From contig JAEYRX010000101.1 in assembly GCA_023435225.1 (NCBI GenBank), forward strand, positions 1 to 6,742: a stretch of 6,742 nucleotides of DNA, written 5' to 3'. Under the pieces are notes generated by a model, which was given only the letters and a program-made list of their open reading frames with translations, was not told the DNA's origin and did no database searches. Of this stretch, positions 5,928 to 6,742 are shown one piece after another. The DNA is from Bacillota bacterium. GTDB taxonomy: Bacteria; Bacillota; UBA4882; UBA8346. The stretch's first letter is position 1; each line of letters starts with the position of its first letter. The position numbers and the translations under genes are program-made.

Positions 5928-6742
5928 TTAATCAAAGATCTTGTGATTATACTTGCGCCGGTACTCGCGACGGTAAACGATATTGGCCAGCCAAAAGATG
6001 AATAAATTAGTAAAAGAGAAAAAATTCGCTTTGGAACCAAAACCTCGTTTAAACATTGACAGATATGAATCAAAATCGCGTCGGGCAGTAATACAGGCCT
6101 TTTCCAACTTGGCGGCGGTGGTTCCTTTAGGTGTAAAAGGAAGACTGCCGTATCGAAAGCTATCCGAAAGCCACCAGATTGGTTCGGTGAACCGTTCTTC
6201 CGCCTTAATCCGATCGTATAAACCGGTGCTGGGAGTGGGCACCAACGGATTAAAATAGGCGTGTACGAAATGATGGCTTTCGGCGAAATCAAACGCTTTC
6301 CGGACCGTAGTCTCATTATCATAGTCATATCCGAAAACGAAAGAGCCGGTAACCATAATCCCGTGTCGTTGTAAATTATTGATCGCCCGGATATAATCAT
6401 GCTTGATATTGACCTTCTTGCCCATTTGAAGCAGATTCTGCTCGTCAACCGACTCAAAACCAATGATTAAGCCGATACAACCGCTGGCAGCCAGCAGTTT
6501 CACAAGCTCAAGATTGTGAGCCGCATTAACGCTAATTTGACCGAACCATTTTTTCTTGAGTTTTTTTAATCCCCGAAGCAGTTCAAACGTACCCGTTCCA
6601 TAGGATTGGATGTTGTCATCAACCATAAACAGCACTTTGGTTTTAATGGAAGCAATCTCCTCCAACATCTCATCAACCGGGCGATGTTTAACCTTTCTTC
6701 CATAGACGGCATGCACCGAGCAGAAGTCGCAAGCAAATTGAC
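5928..6742 (-). CDS. Radical SAM protein, probably B12-binding/DUF4070 type, C-terminal 270 residues
   Basis: The frame is open to the right edge and ends at TAA 5928-5930. The first complete residues read QFACDFCSVHAVYGRK. The two bases before them (GT in coding sense) fit the last bases of a TGT Cys codon, which would complete the CX3CX2C iron-sulfur motif of radical SAM enzymes. The in-frame GTG at 6714-6716 is therefore internal and not a start. Further family landmarks are FMVDDNIQSYG, LAASGCIGLIIGFES, a VTGSFVFGYDYDNETT strand, and PLVPTPSTGLYDRI. The C-terminal region ends with FWLANIVYRREYRRK, typical of the DUF4070 tail of cobalamin-dependent radical SAM proteins. Such enzymes reductively cleave S-adenosylmethionine to a 5'-deoxyadenosyl radical, often for methylation or lipid modification. 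The substrate is unknown. The N-terminal B12-binding domain, if present, lies outside the window. Confidence 0.9.
   Translation of the reverse strand, partial: QFACDFCSVHAVYGRKVKHRPVDEMLEEIASIKTKVLFMVDDNIQSYGTGTFELLRGLKKLKKKWFGQISVNAAHNLELVKLLAASGCIGLIIGFESVDEQNLLQMGKKVNIKHDYIRAINNLQRHGIMVTGSFVFGYDYDNETTVRKAFDFAESHHFVHAYFNPLVPTPSTGLYDRIKAEERFTEPIWWLSDSFRYGSLPFTPKGTTAAKLEKACITARRDFDSYLSMFKRGFGSKANFFSFTNLFIFWLANIVYRREYRRKYNHKIFD

Noticed and set aside
5983..6258. 91-codon plus-strand ORF opposite the radical SAM gene
   Set aside because: It is antisense to conserved radical SAM C-terminal sequence and has no recognisable motif.
5894..6463. 189-codon minus-strand ORF overlapping the radical SAM gene
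   Set aside because: It lies in another frame of the same strand, shows no family motifs and overlaps strongly supported radical SAM coding sequence.

Overview
This is a bacterial window in which every supported gene lies on the minus strand, so transcription runs from right to left. By eye the DNA is AT-rich. Stops are read with the standard bacterial code: TAA ends two genes, TGA ends one, and Trp is TGG. Shine-Dalgarno sites are of the GGAG/TAAGGAG kind. A very long secreted cysteine protease with beta-propeller and KNH-like modules suggests a free-living or community bacterium with a large exported protein repertoire. The phylum cannot be fixed from these genes.

In transcription order: positions 5928-6742 hold the C-terminal 270 residues of a radical SAM protein whose 5' end is cut in the middle of the CX3CX2C motif. 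A gap of about 410 bases follows. It holds a possible 49-codon ORF, a 16-bp palindrome and a sigma70-like promoter. An orphan 142-residue gene (5087-5515) comes next. The gap after it (4749-5086) carries a long nested inverted repeat, an intrinsic terminator, a second copy of the same palindrome and a matching promoter. This promoter reads into an orphan membrane-anchored 238-residue gene (4032-4748). After a 123-base leader with an extended -10 promoter inside an inverted repeat, the left 58% of the window is one ORF (1-3908). It encodes a secreted gingipain-type (C25) protease of at least 1302 residues, running off the left edge.

The protease has a signal peptide, a C25 propeptide and a catalytic domain with His472 and Cys508. 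These are followed by one Kre9/KNH-like beta domain, seven regularly spaced FG-GAP/VCBS calcium-binding repeats (enough for one seven-bladed propeller) and at least three more KNH-like domains. It is probably an exported, surface-acting or released peptidase with adhesive modules.

The most unusual signal is regulatory. The two orphan genes share the same promoter layout: TCATACTTTRGTATGA, then 22 bp, then TTGMAT, then 17 bp, then GATAAT, with a shared GAATGA inside the 22 bp. This suggests one transcription factor controls both. The protease gene has a different, unrelated inverted-repeat promoter.
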